Assembly (NCBI RefSeq): GCF_011682175.1
Contig: NZ_WHJG01000057.1
Coordinates: 1 to 39,135, forward strand
Length of the DNA: 39,135 bases
DNA from: Massilia frigida
GTDB lineage: Bacteria; Pseudomonadota; Gammaproteobacteria; Burkholderiales; Burkholderiaceae_D
Direction of reading: 5' to 3'
The notes beneath the pieces are model-generated. The model was not told the origin of the DNA, did not search any database, and was given only the letters and a program-made list of their open reading frames with translations. The translations under genes were made by a program, and so were the position numbers. Below, piece by piece: positions 15,742 to 23,653 of the stretch; the first letter of the stretch is position 1; each line of letters opens with the position of its first letter.

Positions 15742-16825
15742 ATCTGATAGAAAGCTTAACGAAAGGCCGAGCCCGACAATCGTCGGCACGGGTTTGTTTG
15801 CGCTCGACGTCGTAATCGACCGTGGTGCAGCAACTGCCGAGACGTGCTTGGGTGGCTCTGCAGGCAACGTGCTGGCCATTCTTGGTCACCTGGGGTGGCA
15901 TACCGTACCCATAGGTCAGCTTGGTTATGACGCGGCCGCAACGAAGATCGCAAATGAGTTCAGTCGACTTGGCGCGGATACGCGCTTTCTTACGCGCTCG
16001 CAACACCAGGCTACGCCAGTGGTTTATCAGTTGCCGGGCAAGGCTGGAGATACCCATGAGTTTAGCTTTCGTTGCCCCGTTTGCGGTCGCAAGCGGGGCT
16101 ACAAGCCTCCGGTCGACGACGGCACTGCAATGCCCCAGCTACACTCGCTTGATGCGCCTGACGTCTTCTATTTCGACCGCACAACCCCTTGGGCTCTTGA
16201 GTTAGCCGAGCGCTATCGGGAAGGCGGAACACTAGTTGTGTTCGAGCCTTCAGCAATTGGAAACGATTTAAGTTCGTTCGAGCAGGCGATCCGCGCTGCG
16301 CATATCGTTAAGTATGCAGACGATAGAATCGTTGAGATGGAAGGTGTCGACTTTTCCGCTGTGGAGGTGGAAATACAAACACAAGGAAAAAAAGGGCTGA
16401 GATTTAGGATGGGCGGCGCCGTAGAGTGGCATCACCTGACCGCGATATCTGTTCCATATTTGGCAGACACTGCAGGCGCAGGCGACTGGTGCACCTCCGG
16501 CTTTCTTTATGCAATGCTCGGCAATATTTTTGAAAACGGTGGCCGGGGTATGCTTTCTGTAAGGCGGGTACGCGAGTCACTCCGCTTTGGTCAGATCCTG
16601 TCTGCGCTAAATTGCATGGAAAAAGGGGCCCGGGGATTGGCTCGTCGCCACCGGTCCGTTCAGCTCGTTAGCCTGGCCGCTTCTATCCGTAACACTATGG
16701 CGTCATCGGTGCCAGGACGTGACATCGACGTGGCCAACAGAAGTGATCAGCAACGCTGCGCGCCGACAGCAGGTACCACCGCCATCATGTCGTCGCTACT
16801 ATGCTGCGAGGCTTTCGCCGGCTAG
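15728..16825 (+). CDS. PfkB-family carbohydrate/nucleoside kinase with CPxCG insertion
   Basis: A 365-residue ribokinase-like enzyme. The N-terminal substrate-site glycine motif is CLGGSAGNVLAILGHLG near residue 38. The PfkB catalytic signature DTAGAGDWC is at about 247-255, with the catalytic Asp and the anion-hole glycines. Between them is an unusual insertion, FSFRCPVCGRKRGYKP, around residue 115, in place of the usual lid region; it may bind metal or reshape the substrate pocket. The start is the ATG at 15728, inside the end of the preceding gene; the frame is open further upstream but only overlaps that gene. The last 60 or so residues after GARGLARR look atypical, and the 3' end overlaps the convergent NADAR gene by 27 bases. 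It probably phosphorylates a sugar or nucleoside used by the operon pathway. Confidence 0.82.
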   Translation: MQVCRSDRKLNERPSPTIVGTGLFALDVVIDRGAATAETCLGGSAGNVLAILGHLGWHTVPIGQLGYDAAATKIANEFSRLGADTRFLTRSQHQATPVVYQLPGKAGDTHEFSFRCPVCGRKRGYKPPVDDGTAMPQLHSLDAPDVFYFDRTTPWALELAERYREGGTLVVFEPSAIGNDLSSFEQAIRAAHIVKYADDRIVEMEGVDFSAVEVEIQTQGKKGLRFRMGGAVEWHHLTAISVPYLADTAGAGDWCTSGFLYAMLGNIFENGGRGMLSVRRVRESLRFGQILSALNCMEKGARGLARRHRSVQLVSLAASIRNTMASSVPGRDIDVANRSDQQRCAPTAGTTAIMSSLLCCEAFAG

Positions 16826-17317
16826 TTTTTTGGCTGCGCTCTTGCGCTTAACGGGCGCCTTCACTTCCGCACGAAGCTTGTCACGTAACTCCATCAAGAG
16901 CACGCCGAGCATATTTTTGCCGACGCCATTGACTTCGCCCCATAGGCGATTGACCGCGTTGTCAACTGTCGCAACCTCTACCAGGCGCGCATCGCCAGTG
17001 GACATCAGCAGCTCGCGTAAATCATCGTGCTGAGTAAATTTTGCCAGCAGTACTCCACGCATCCGTTCAAATTTGGTCTTCGACCAATCAGGACTAATGT
17101 CCCAGACATACAGACCATGAGCGGCCATGGCCAGCAGCGAGGGAGAAGGTGCATCCATAAGCCATTTCTTCACTGATTCCTTACGTGCTTTTCCTGCTTG
17201 ATAGGCGTGCTCGGAGGTCTGGTATTCCACGCCGTCAAAGATGATCGGCCGCTTGTAGAGGTTGCTGAAAACCCCGTAAGGCTTTTCATTGGCACGATAA
17301 AACCCAATTTCATCCAT
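16799..17317 (-). CDS. NADAR-family N-glycosidase (YbiA-like)
   Basis: A 172-residue protein with the NADAR hallmarks: IGFYRANEKPYGVFSNLY at the N-terminus, IIFDGVEYQTSEHAYQAGKA (about 26-45), and a C-terminal NRLWGEVNGVGKNMLGVLLMELR. NADAR proteins cleave N-glycosidic bonds. E. coli YbiA acts on phosphorylated riboflavin intermediates, and others remove ADP-ribose from guanine in DNA, acting as antitoxins to DarT-type toxins. It is translated from an ATG overlapping the end of the HTH gene by eight bases, and it is convergent with the PfkB gene with overlapping 3' ends. A basic tail (KAPVKRKSAAKK) ends the protein. Family call is firm; substrate and link to the neighbouring operon are unproven. 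Confidence 0.85.
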   Translation of the reverse strand: MDEIGFYRANEKPYGVFSNLYKRPIIFDGVEYQTSEHAYQAGKARKESVKKWLMDAPSPSLLAMAAHGLYVWDISPDWSKTKFERMRGVLLAKFTQHDDLRELLMSTGDARLVEVATVDNAVNRLWGEVNGVGKNMLGVLLMELRDKLRAEVKAPVKRKSAAKKLAGESLAA

Positions 17318-17669
17318 TTCTCGCTCTCCTTCGAACTGACTTCTTGTTGATGGTTACCTCGTCCTGCGTTCCTGCTTCCGCTACTTGGTTTGCTACCTCG
17401 CCCGCGACACTTGGCGGGGCCTGACCTTTCGCCCGCCATACGCCTAGTACCCTCGAGACTTCCTCATCAGGAAGCATGGAAAGCATCTGCAGTAGAGCTT
17501 CCATCGCGGCAGGCTCACGAGCTCCGCGCATCCATTCTGCAAATGCGCGCTGCGACACCCCGAGAGTCGACGCCATTGCCGCATATGAGATACGTTGATT
17601 CGCTGCGCGCTGCAAACTAAACATGATCGCAGCCAGAGTCTCACTTACGCCAGAACGATTGTTGTTCAT
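17310..17669 (-). CDS. XRE-like helix-turn-helix regulator
   Basis: A 119-residue protein. The helix-turn-helix is YAAMASTLGVSQRAFAEWMRG, about residues 29-49, close to the XRE/Cro type. The C-terminal half is alanine- and charge-rich without a known domain and ends in a basic KKSVRRRARNG. It is the first gene of a two-gene minus-strand operon with the NADAR gene and probably autoregulates it. Upstream (17670-17760) is a very AT-rich segment suited to a promoter. No strong ribosome site is visible before the ATG. Confidence 0.72.
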   Translation of the reverse strand: MNNNRSGVSETLAAIMFSLQRAANQRISYAAMASTLGVSQRAFAEWMRGAREPAAMEALLQMLSMLPDEEVSRVLGVWRAKGQAPPSVAGEVANQVAEAGTQDEVTINKKSVRRRARNG

Positions 17670-18300
17670 TTTATGCCGAAAAATGTATTTTTTAAGTATA
17701 TTACATTGATCTTTATGTTTTTTCTAGTATTGCTATAAAAAAGAATTTTTAAAAAGTGTGCACCAAAACCCCTTCTCAAATGGCGACAAACGATGAGTTT
17801 ACGTGCTCTGAACAACTGCATCGGCGATAACGATCTCGAAACAGCGTGAGGAAGGTGTGGCACTCGAAAGTGCAAGCAGTACCGGGGCGCGCTGCACTAT
17901 CACGAGCAGTAAATGCGGCGGCTGCGATCCAGACTGGCTCTGGAACAATGATACCTGGCGCCGCAAATTGACGATCTCGGGCTCCTGTTTTCCCATAGTA
18001 TGAGAAAACCTGGCACTTGTCGCGTCGCCGGGTCTGGGCATCAGCGGCCGCTCCGCGTCGTAAATGCTGCTTGAACGATTTCGGCAGTGTGAGTGCTAAA
18101 GCCTGTTTCGAATCGGCAAAGTCAGGAATCGAAAGCGCTGGCGCCACACTGGCAGAAAGAGGTTTTCGACAGCCAAAGCTCCGTTGTAAAGTCCTTAGGC
18201 TAGTCGCCGGGTTGGCGGTCGCTGTCGCCCGAGCCCATATGCAACCGCGCCCATTCCTCTTACGCAACCTACCTAGAAGGCAAGCTGAGGGGACGTTGCA
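17670..18300. other. AT-rich promoter region followed by apparent non-coding DNA
   Basis: 17670-17760 is strongly AT-rich and is the likely promoter of the HTH-NADAR operon on the minus strand, with TAATAT-type elements. The rest (17760-18300) has open frames on both strands, including 163 codons on the minus strand, but their amino acid make-up is that of chance frames (many R, A, S, C; no conserved motif). I cannot support a gene here; it may be decayed DNA. Confidence 0.4.
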
Positions 18301-19512
18301 CTAAGTTGGGTGGATTGGGTCTTGAGGCTCTACACGGGCCAAGCTTTGCTGCATTTGCCAAACGGCGCGGTGATGCAATGAGCGCCTGCCTGCCAGTTCA
18401 GCGGTGAAAGCGGCGCGTGCTGCGACGGCGAGCGCCAACGCGCCTTCTCTTCCATATTTTTCGACCGAAAAGCGCTTGCTGCGCATAGTTGAGCCTTTTA
18501 CTTGAGGACTGCGAGCGACCCAAGACCCATTTTTTGTCTTGCCTGACGGGTGGGAATAAAATACCCCGGCGGTGCCACTGGTGTTGGTAATGTTGATGCG
18601 TGAGACCACCTCGGCGATACGTGGCGTCGGGATATCGCGAAAAATCGTATCCCGCCAGGTCTCTGCAGCTGCCAATGCGCTATCGGCACCACCAAACACA
18701 GAATCAGAAAACGTCTTACGGTACTTGCGCCCAGCACGTTCGATGCTTACGCGCCAGTTTCCAGTCCCGCCTTTTGTCTGATAACGACCAATATAGGGCA
18801 CACCGGTACGGTTCGAAGGTGCCGCCAGGTACGCCAAGCGTCGCGCGTCCGCGGCGCGAAGTGTTTCGGCCGCCACCTCGCGCCTAGCTTGGCGTTCCCG
18901 CTCGCCGAGTGCACGCTCTTGCGCTCGCAACGCGCGTCGCTCGGCAGGTTGGTTAAGCATGGCTTCCAGCGCGACCATATGGGCTCGACTGCTAACTAGA
19001 ACGGGCTGCATCTGCGCTCGAAATAACGCGCCGTCTAGCTCGGCTAAGCCCTGCTCACGCGCGGCGATCGCCAAACTTTTCGCCTCTACCTCGCCCAGCA
19101 GTGCAACTGGAAAACTTCGGGAAAAGGTTGTGCCATCGCAGCGCGGAATGCGCGCGATCCAATACTCATTCGTCACATCTTCGCCCAACCGCGTGCTGTA
19201 GCGCTTCTCGCGCCTCGCTACACCCGCTATTCCCGATGTGTTGTTCCTACGTAGGATGCTGCAAAACTGCGCCAGGGAGATTGGAGCATGTTTAGCGACG
19301 ATCGTGTCACGCCAAGCCTGCGCCATTTGAAGAGCAGCCGCTTCGCCACCGCAGCGATGTTCCCAAAACCGCTTGGTGAAGATTTTTCGATTCCGCCTCA
19401 ATACCACATGGAGCACGTGGCCAGCTGTGGCGTGAGGAATACGGTAAATGCCGATGCGATCAGGCGTGTGCGCGTGCCGTAGCTTGGTTGCCGGTCGCAT
19501 GTTAATTTTCAT
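18301..19512 (-). CDS. Protein with four AP2-like DNA-binding repeats
   Basis: A 403-residue protein made of four diverged AP2/ERF-like units at about residues 19-72, 89-156, 232-291 and 308-369. The second and fourth are clearest: each starts NTSGxAGV, continues with a W-containing strand (EYWIARIPRC, GSWVARSPQV), then a basic strand and phenylalanine (FSRSFPV, RSKRFSV), and ends in an alanine-rich helix. Units one and three end in the near-identical helix motif AWRDTI / TWRDTI. A charged helical linker (about 186-228) joins the two pairs. AP2 domains in bacteria and phages usually accompany an HNH nuclease or integrase. None is seen here, so this would be a pure DNA-binding protein. It stands alone on the minus strand. 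The function is unknown. Confidence 0.7.
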   Translation of the reverse strand: MKINMRPATKLRHAHTPDRIGIYRIPHATAGHVLHVVLRRNRKIFTKRFWEHRCGGEAAALQMAQAWRDTIVAKHAPISLAQFCSILRRNNTSGIAGVARREKRYSTRLGEDVTNEYWIARIPRCDGTTFSRSFPVALLGEVEAKSLAIAAREQGLAELDGALFRAQMQPVLVSSRAHMVALEAMLNQPAERRALRAQERALGERERQARREVAAETLRAADARRLAYLAAPSNRTGVPYIGRYQTKGGTGNWRVSIERAGRKYRKTFSDSVFGGADSALAAAETWRDTIFRDIPTPRIAEVVSRINITNTSGTAGVFYSHPSGKTKNGSWVARSPQVKGSTMRSKRFSVEKYGREGALALAVAARAAFTAELAGRRSLHHRAVWQMQQSLARVEPQDPIHPT

Positions 19513-19791
19513 TCATGAAATAGCTAGGAAGTAGGTCGTTGGGCGGTACCCAAGCGGGGTCAGAATATTATCGACGAAAAGCCTATTTCGAGCAGCAGTT
19601 GCCGTGCTGCACGATGTTCAACTGGGCGGCACGACAAGCATGTCCAGCACCTCTTCCTCAATCATAAATATTAGCAATATGATACAATACTGAGTTAATT
19701 GCTGACCCCGGCACACTCAACCTGGTGTTTCGCCGAAGCTGCGCCAATGAGGCGTTCATCTGTTCTTTACGTACCCATCAGGAGCCATCGC

Positions 19792-22074
19792 ATGAGCTTG
19801 CAGGAAATGATCAGCGAACGTCAGCACGACCGTTTGTTGCGACTCTCGTTCCCCAATGGAGACGGTCCTTCGGCACCTCTACTGGTCAATCGGATCGATG
19901 CCTACGAGAGCTTGTCCCGCCCGTTTGAATTCACCGTCGAACTGCTATCAGACGATCCAAACATTGCTCTGAAAGAATTGCAGGGCAAAATGATGTGCGT
20001 TGAGTTGGTCCGCCGGGACGGAACAATGCGCTATTTTACTGGGCGTGTCTTCGGTTTTGCCTTGAAGACCGTGGATGGCGGCGTATCGTTTTACGAAGCA
20101 AAACTGGGACCTTGGTACAAATATCTCAGCATGCGTAAGGACAATTATCTGTTCCACTACACGACCATGTATGACCAGACCGCCAGCATCTTCGGTGACT
20201 ATGGCGGGCTGGCGGACTGGGACTGGCGTGTCCAGGGAGCATCGGATGTGTTCACCGACTGCTGTCAGTTCGATGAGAGCGACCGCAACTTTCTGGAGCG
20301 CCGCTGGGTCGCCGCTGGGATCTACTACTGGTTCGAGCACACAGCCGCAGGACACAAACTGGTCTTGTCGGATGATTCAACCGCAACCGAGCCGATCGAC
20401 GGAAATCCTGAGGTGCCGTTTCAACGGCACGGAGGTTCTGCTCTTGAAGACGGGCTGGGCGAATGGTCGCCAGCCCGGCAGATCGTAACTGGCAGCGTAG
20501 CCCTTGCCTCGTTTGACTTCAAGTCGCCCCACCCGGCTTTGACTTCGCTACCGACCGTCAATCAGCAAGGCGACGTCCCCAACATCGAATCATATGAATA
20601 CACCGGTGCCCTAGGATTCAAAAGTGGCGGCGGCCGGACCTTGGCTCAGTTGCGCATGGAAGAAGTAGAGGCCGTGGGCAAGCAGTTTGAGGGCAACGGG
20701 AATTGCCGTGCCTTGATACCAGGGCGCTGGTTTCGCCTGACTAATCATTTTGATGCGAGCAGTAGCGGCGCTGACGATCAGGCGCGCGAGTTCCTCATCA
20801 CGGAAGTGACGCATAACGCTTCGAATAACTATCACGTCAAAACGACGACCGAATCGCATTACGAGAGTCGCTTGGCGTGCATTCGTAAGATCATACCGTT
20901 TCGCGCGGGACGGGATCACAATAGCGTCGAAACGAAAATCCATGGCATACAAACGGCAACAGTGGTCGGTCCCGCAGGCGAAGAAATTCACACCGACGAA
21001 TATGGTCGTGTCCGCGTTCAGTTTCACTGGGATCGTGTCGGTAGCAATGATGAGAAAAGTTCTGCTTGGATCCGCGTAGCAACACCATGGGCAGGGCCAA
21101 ACTTTGGCATGACCTTCATTCCTCGCATAGGAGCGGAAGTGCTCGTGCAGTTTCTTGATGGAAACCCTAACCGCCCGGTCATCACCGGCATGGTGCCCAA
21201 CGCCGATACGATGCCACCATGGACGCTGCCCGCGAACAAGACACAGAGCGGCATCCTAACACGTTCGACTCCGAAAGGTAGCTACGACAACGCCAACGCA
21301 CTTCGCTTCGAAGACAAAAAAGGTCAGGAGCAATTGTGGCTGCACGCGGAAAAGGACCAACTCACGGAAGTTGAAAACGACGAAGATAAATGGGTAGGCA
21401 ATGATCGTCGAAAGACGATCGATCGGGACGAAACAAATCATATTAAGCGGGACAGAACCGAAATAGTGAACCGAGATGAGACCATTACGGTTCACCACAA
21501 TCGATTAGAAACTGTCGATAATGATGAAACGATTACCATTCACAACAATCGTAAAGAACGTGTTGATCATGATGAAACAATTAGCATTGGCGACAACCGA
21601 TCGGAAGACGTGGGAAAAAACGAGACGATCAATGTAGGAGGGAATCGTACCAAGTCTGTTTCTAAAAACGAAAAAGACAAAATCGGAAAAAATTGGTCGA
21701 TTAACGTATCGAAGATGAAAACCGAAACCATTGGCATGGCTTACATGCAGAATGTCGGCATGGGCCGAATGGAGAACGTTGGGCTCGGATACAGTCTCAA
21801 CGTCGGAATGATTATGTCATCGATCATTGGAGTAAATAAGATTACTAAGGTGGGGGCAGACTACTCTATAACAGCAGGAAAAACTTTCACCATTGCGGCA
21901 GGCGGTGAGGGTGGCAGCGCTTTAAAGATGGATGCAGATAGCATAACCCTTACTATTGGAAAATCAAGCATTACGATGAAAAAAACGGGTGAAATCGATA
22001 TCGCTGGCGATAAGCTGCAAATTGCTGGGACGGATAACGTGTCGATTATTAGCCCTAATATTAATAATAATTAG
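19792..22074 (+). CDS. vgrG: Type VI secretion spike protein VgrG
   Basis: A 760-residue VgrG. The gp27-like base is recognised from RLLRLSFPNGDG, PFEFTVELLSDDP and GRVFGF near the N-terminus. The gp5 OB-fold region follows (ATVVGPAGEEIHTDEYGRVRVQF, WIRVATPWAG, IPRIGAEVLVQF). From about residue 540 a run of 16-residue repeats (NRDETITVHHNRLETV and variants such as DHDETISIGDNRSEDV) forms the beta-helical needle, followed by a DUF2345-like end. The trimer punctures the target cell and carries effectors on its tip. The start is the ATG at 19792, with AGGAG upstream; an earlier TTG frame start is poor. It is the first gene of a T6SS effector cluster ending in Rhs. No separate toxin domain is seen on VgrG. 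Confidence 0.95.
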   Translation: MSLQEMISERQHDRLLRLSFPNGDGPSAPLLVNRIDAYESLSRPFEFTVELLSDDPNIALKELQGKMMCVELVRRDGTMRYFTGRVFGFALKTVDGGVSFYEAKLGPWYKYLSMRKDNYLFHYTTMYDQTASIFGDYGGLADWDWRVQGASDVFTDCCQFDESDRNFLERRWVAAGIYYWFEHTAAGHKLVLSDDSTATEPIDGNPEVPFQRHGGSALEDGLGEWSPARQIVTGSVALASFDFKSPHPALTSLPTVNQQGDVPNIESYEYTGALGFKSGGGRTLAQLRMEEVEAVGKQFEGNGNCRALIPGRWFRLTNHFDASSSGADDQAREFLITEVTHNASNNYHVKTTTESHYESRLACIRKIIPFRAGRDHNSVETKIHGIQTATVVGPAGEEIHTDEYGRVRVQFHWDRVGSNDEKSSAWIRVATPWAGPNFGMTFIPRIGAEVLVQFLDGNPNRPVITGMVPNADTMPPWTLPANKTQSGILTRSTPKGSYDNANALRFEDKKGQEQLWLHAEKDQLTEVENDEDKWVGNDRRKTIDRDETNHIKRDRTEIVNRDETITVHHNRLETVDNDETITIHNNRKERVDHDETISIGDNRSEDVGKNETINVGGNRTKSVSKNEKDKIGKNWSINVSKMKTETIGMAYMQNVGMGRMENVGLGYSLNVGMIMSSIIGVNKITKVGADYSITAGKTFTIAAGGEGGSALKMDADSITLTIGKSSITMKKTGEIDIAGDKLQIAGTDNVSIISPNINNN

Positions 22075-22109
22075 CGGAATCGACAGGTAAATGCCTGCGG
22101 AGAGCACCC

Positions 22110-23141
22110 TTGAATTGTTCGCTTACTAATCAAACGCCCCTGCTGGCTGCAGTGCGTCTCCACTGCGACCATTTGGGAAAGTCACATGTACTTGTGATAG
22201 CCAAGGGAACGTGGTCACTTAGCACGGGTCGTATGGCTTCAGCCGAACGGCAAGTGTCGTTGTACGAATATCCTGTCAATATTCGTCTGGGTGACTTGAA
22301 GCTTGATCAAAGCCAAAAGGAGGCGATGAGATCTCGGCTTGATGAAGAAATTGTTTGGCTTGGGTATGATCTGTCGCCTCCTAAGCCGGCCTTTGATGTG
22401 ATTGTTGCAGGATATGTGACCGCACCCACATCATGTTCGGAGATGTTTATCGACGCTGGTATTCGGGTAGGTACTCGCACGGCAAGTATTCGAGCGCATG
22501 TTCCCCGGTTCTGGCAAAGCCGCTGGATCGGTTATAAAGCAACACCCCTCGCGACTTCGGTGCGGCGAGTTCCTATTACCTATGCTGTTGCGGACTGGGC
22601 ACAAGGGTTCAATATTGATCCAGACCAAGATAAATCATCGCCACTTCCAAAGTATTTGCCATGGATTGAATCACTAAACGCAAGCGCGAATCACCGCCGG
22701 CACTCACGTGCCCCGGCGGGCTTTGGGTGCTGGCCCGAAAGCGCAACGCACAGACAAGCCTACCTTGGCACGTTTGGCAAAACTTGGAAAAAGGATGGTT
22801 CTCCCGATTTGCCACGGGATTTCAATCCGCGGTTCTACAACGTTGCTCATCCGGACCTGCAACTGCCAGAGGTCCCCGCCTCAGGCACTGAGATTCGACT
22901 AGTGCATTTGGCGGAGAAGTCGATAATTGACTTTGCTTTTCCTTTCTTATCCCTCGCGGTTCAAGCGCGCACGGGAGCCGGACATGAACTCACACCGACC
23001 TCGCTGCGGCCAGACACTTTGACGATAGAACCGGACGAAGACCGGCTTTCAATAGTTTGGCGGGTACTCATTCCAACAGGCACTGGTGATAGTGCAATTC
23101 GGATTGTGCGTCTTTTCAAGCCACCCGTTAGCATTAGGTAG
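22110..23141 (+). CDS. DUF2169 family T6SS adaptor
   Basis: A 343-residue DUF2169 protein. N-terminal strands TPLLAAVRLHCDHLGKSHVLVIAKGTW and the central PAFDVIVAGYVTAP are typical. Such proteins are encoded next to vgrG and rhs/PAAR genes and are thought to help load the effector onto the VgrG spike. The predicted start is the TTG at 22110, preceded by GCGGAGAG. It follows vgrG by 35 bases and is co-directional with the whole cluster. No membrane segment or signal peptide is seen, so it acts in the cytoplasm. Confidence 0.85.
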   Translation: MNCSLTNQTPLLAAVRLHCDHLGKSHVLVIAKGTWSLSTGRMASAERQVSLYEYPVNIRLGDLKLDQSQKEAMRSRLDEEIVWLGYDLSPPKPAFDVIVAGYVTAPTSCSEMFIDAGIRVGTRTASIRAHVPRFWQSRWIGYKATPLATSVRRVPITYAVADWAQGFNIDPDQDKSSPLPKYLPWIESLNASANHRRHSRAPAGFGCWPESATHRQAYLGTFGKTWKKDGSPDLPRDFNPRFYNVAHPDLQLPEVPASGTEIRLVHLAEKSIIDFAFPFLSLAVQARTGAGHELTPTSLRPDTLTIEPDEDRLSIVWRVLIPTGTGDSAIRIVRLFKPPVSIR

Positions 23142-23194
23142 CCATTAAATTACTACCGAAGTTCTGAATCGCCAAGTATTTCCTGAAGGATATC

Positions 23195-23653
23195 ATGCAA
23201 AAAAATGCCTACAAATTCAAGCGCGCCGCCACAGTGGGCCAATTAGACCATTGCTTGGCGGTCGTAACTTCAGTTAATGGGACTCGGTGCGTACTCGATT
23301 ACGAAGGGGGCCAGCATTCTGCGTTTGTCGCCACCCATGTTCCTGCACTCGTTGTTGGGCAACGCGTGGCTTTTCTTAACGGCGGCACAGATACCACCTG
23401 CCTCGTGGTCGCGGCTTGGCCGTTGGCTGGACATCCTGCCGAGCCTCTGCTCAATTTTGATGCGTCTACAGGCACATTGCGAATTCAAGCAGCTCGCCTG
23501 AACTTGCAAGCATTGGCAATGGTTGAACTGACCTGCGGTGAAACGCGAATCCGCTTGAGCTTGGATGGCAAAGTACGCATCGAGGGGGCAGAGATTGTAT
23601 CCGCCGCGATTGGCTCTAACCGAATTGAAGGGGCAAGCATTGACCTCAACTGA
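23195..23653 (+). CDS. DUF6484 domain protein, T6SS-associated
   Basis: A 152-residue beta-rich protein with the layout of the DUF6484 family found between DUF2169 and HEAT-like genes in VgrG clusters (HSAFVATHVPALVVGQRVAFLN, then TCLVVAAWPL, and a repetitive beta tail ETRIRLSLDGKVRIEGAEI). The tail resembles the end of VgrG/gp5-like needles, so it may pack against the spike. The ATG at 23195 has GAAGGA upstream. The 3' end overlaps the next gene by 14 bases. Function unknown beyond the association. Confidence 0.72.
   Translation: MQKNAYKFKRAATVGQLDHCLAVVTSVNGTRCVLDYEGGQHSAFVATHVPALVVGQRVAFLNGGTDTTCLVVAAWPLAGHPAEPLLNFDASTGTLRIQAARLNLQALAMVELTCGETRIRLSLDGKVRIEGAEIVSAAIGSNRIEGASIDLN

Noticed and set aside
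17776-18267. 163-codon minus-strand frame between the HTH and AP2 genes
   Set aside because: Arg/Ala/Ser/Cys-rich with no motif and no ribosome site; treated as non-coding or decayed DNA.
21400-21800. Possible CRISPR-like tandem array inside vgrG
   Set aside because: The 48-base periodicity encodes 16-residue beta-helix repeats of the VgrG needle and has no conserved repeat/spacer pattern at DNA level.
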